From Primula veris (lineage: Eukaryota; Streptophyta; Magnoliopsida; Ericales; Primulaceae), in contig OY821741.1 in NCBI GenBank assembly GCA_963682055.1, positions 23,010,711 through 23,074,710 on the forward strand: a stretch of 64,000 nucleotides of DNA, read 5' to 3'. The position numbers and the translations under genes are program-made. Positions 63,451 to 64,000 of this stretch are shown here, piece by piece; within the stretch, counting starts at the first letter, position 1, and each line of letters begins with the position of its first letter. Below the pieces are notes generated by a model. That model was not told the DNA's origin, ran no database searches, and was given only the letters and a program-made list of their open reading frames with translations.

Positions 63451-64000
63451 GTCGGTAAAAACCGTGTACTATAGGCCATAAATCCAATAAAATAAAAGAG
63501 GAAAATTCCCTACATCTGTAAGAACATTACCTAAACCCTAAACCTGAAACCCAAAACCCTAAAACCTAAACCCTAAACCTTACAAATATAAATAAAATGT
63601 CGAAAAACAAAAAGTCGGTAAAAACCGTGTACTATAGGCCATAAATCTAAGAAAAAAAATGAGGAATATTCCCTACATATGCAACAACATTACCTAAACC
63701 CTAAACCAAAAACCCTAAACCCTAAAACGTAAACCCTAAACCCTAAACCATACAAATATAAATAAAATGTCGAAAAACAAAAAAGTCGGTAAATACCGTG
63801 TACTATAGGCCATAAATAAAAGAAAGAAAATGAGGAATATTCCCTACTTATGGAAGAAAATTATCAAAACCCTAAACCTGAAACCCTAAACCCTAAAACG
63901 TAAAACCGAAACCCTAAACCCTAAACCATACAAATATAAATAAAATATCGAAAAACAAAAAAGTCGGTAAAAACCGTGTACTATAGGCCATAAATCCAAG
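63451..64000 (+). repeat. HOR D unit 7, cut by window end (550 bp)
   Basis: A1, A2, b1 and the first bases of the fourth monomer. A1 is full length, A2 reads CTAAGAAAA and ACATATGC, and b1 reads TTATGGAAG and TTATCAAAACCC. At these sites it matches unit 1 and lacks the changes of units 3-6. The array runs off the end of the window. Confidence 0.85.

Larger units (their letters stand above)
1..64000 (+). repeat. Telomere-like satellite array filling the whole window
   Basis: Every stretch read is a copy of one satellite monomer, head to tail and in one orientation, with no unique sequence between copies. The recurring landmarks are GTCGGTAAAAACCGTGTAC, CCATAAAT, GGAATATTCC, ACATATGT or ACATATGC, ACATTACC, a CCCTAAA-rich tract, and ATAAATAAAATGTCG. 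Measured spacings in the first 2.2 kb are 165, 171, 171, 150, 178, 164, 170, 185, 162, 178, 164, 185 and 178 bp. Length differences come mainly from the number of telomere-like units. The C-rich telomere strand is on + throughout. Stop codons (TAA on +, TAG on -) recur in the 7-bp units, which rotate through all three frames, so long reading frames are excluded. The species is unidentified; CCCTAAA suggests a plant. Confidence 0.98.

Noticed and set aside
1..64000. CRISPR-like repeat/spacer array
   Set aside because: The conserved GTCGG box recurs regularly with more variable sequence between, but the intervals are about 170 bp, recur themselves and are telomere-like. No short repeat with unique spacers and no cas gene is present.
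1..64000. A true telomere or chromosome end
   Set aside because: Perfect CCCTAAA units come in runs of four or fewer, and they are mixed with degenerate units and separated by about 100 bp of other sequence. The array may be subtelomeric, but no terminal telomere is in the window.
1..64000. TATA-box-like promoters (CTATATAGG, AAATATAAATAAAA)
   Set aside because: These AT-rich strings are part of the satellite monomer and occur in most copies. There is no gene downstream, and the base composition makes such matches expected.
1..64000. Transposon insertions or nested mobile elements in the array
   Set aside because: Each 60-base line read as satellite. No target-site duplications, terminal repeats, retrotransposon LTRs or unique blocks were seen, and length anomalies are explained by whole-monomer gains or losses and short indels.
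1..64000. Polyadenylation signals (AATAAA, ATAAAA)
   Set aside because: They come from the ATAAATAAAATG spacer and AAAATAAAAG stretches in every monomer and are not tied to a transcript.

Overview
The whole 64,000-base window is one uninterrupted tandem satellite array. I see no protein-coding gene, RNA gene, transposable element, CRISPR array or other unique sequence. About 375 head-to-tail monomers of 150-191 bp (mean close to 170 bp) lie in a single orientation. Each monomer has four parts: a conserved block with the dyad CGGTAAAAACCG; an A-rich stretch ending in the palindrome GGAATATTCC (or a close variant) and ACATATGT/C; a 50-90 bp tract of perfect and degenerate telomere units (CCCTAAA, CCTAAAA, CCTGAAA, CCAAAAC, CCGAAAC, ACGTAAA); and an AT-rich spacer (ACAAATATAAATAAAATG). 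A hand count of one monomer gives about 32% GC, with C about twice G on the + strand.

The built-in CCCTAAA/TTTAGGG unit is the Arabidopsis-type telomere repeat, so a plant nuclear chromosome is most likely. Some green algae and other protists use the same unit. The window cannot show whether the array is subtelomeric, pericentromeric or centromeric, and I cannot name the species or the satellite family.

The interest lies in the higher-order repeat (HOR) layout, which changes along the window. (A) 2-13370: six near-identical copies of a 13-monomer, 2221-2230 bp unit. (T1) 13371-16999: 21 monomers drawn from the same types but reordered, with recombinant monomers. (B) 17000-41290: one 19-monomer unit of 3181 bp, then five 25-monomer units of 4221-4223 bp, then a partial unit (41291-43474) carrying two internal deletions. 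(C) 43475-59458: longer, less regular units repeating at about 5.6-5.75 kb that combine A-type and B-type monomers. (D) 59459-64000: a compact 4-monomer unit of 656-682 bp in six full copies and a part copy, apparently amplified from a four-monomer segment that occurs once each at about 16.66, 44.34 and 53.71 kb.

These blocks look like successive rounds of local amplification, deletion and reshuffling of one satellite family. Several steps can be ordered from shared single-base changes and indels. The array continues past both ends of the window. HOR coordinates use the G of the GTCGG(T) box as the start of each monomer. They were counted by eye and could be off by a base or two.
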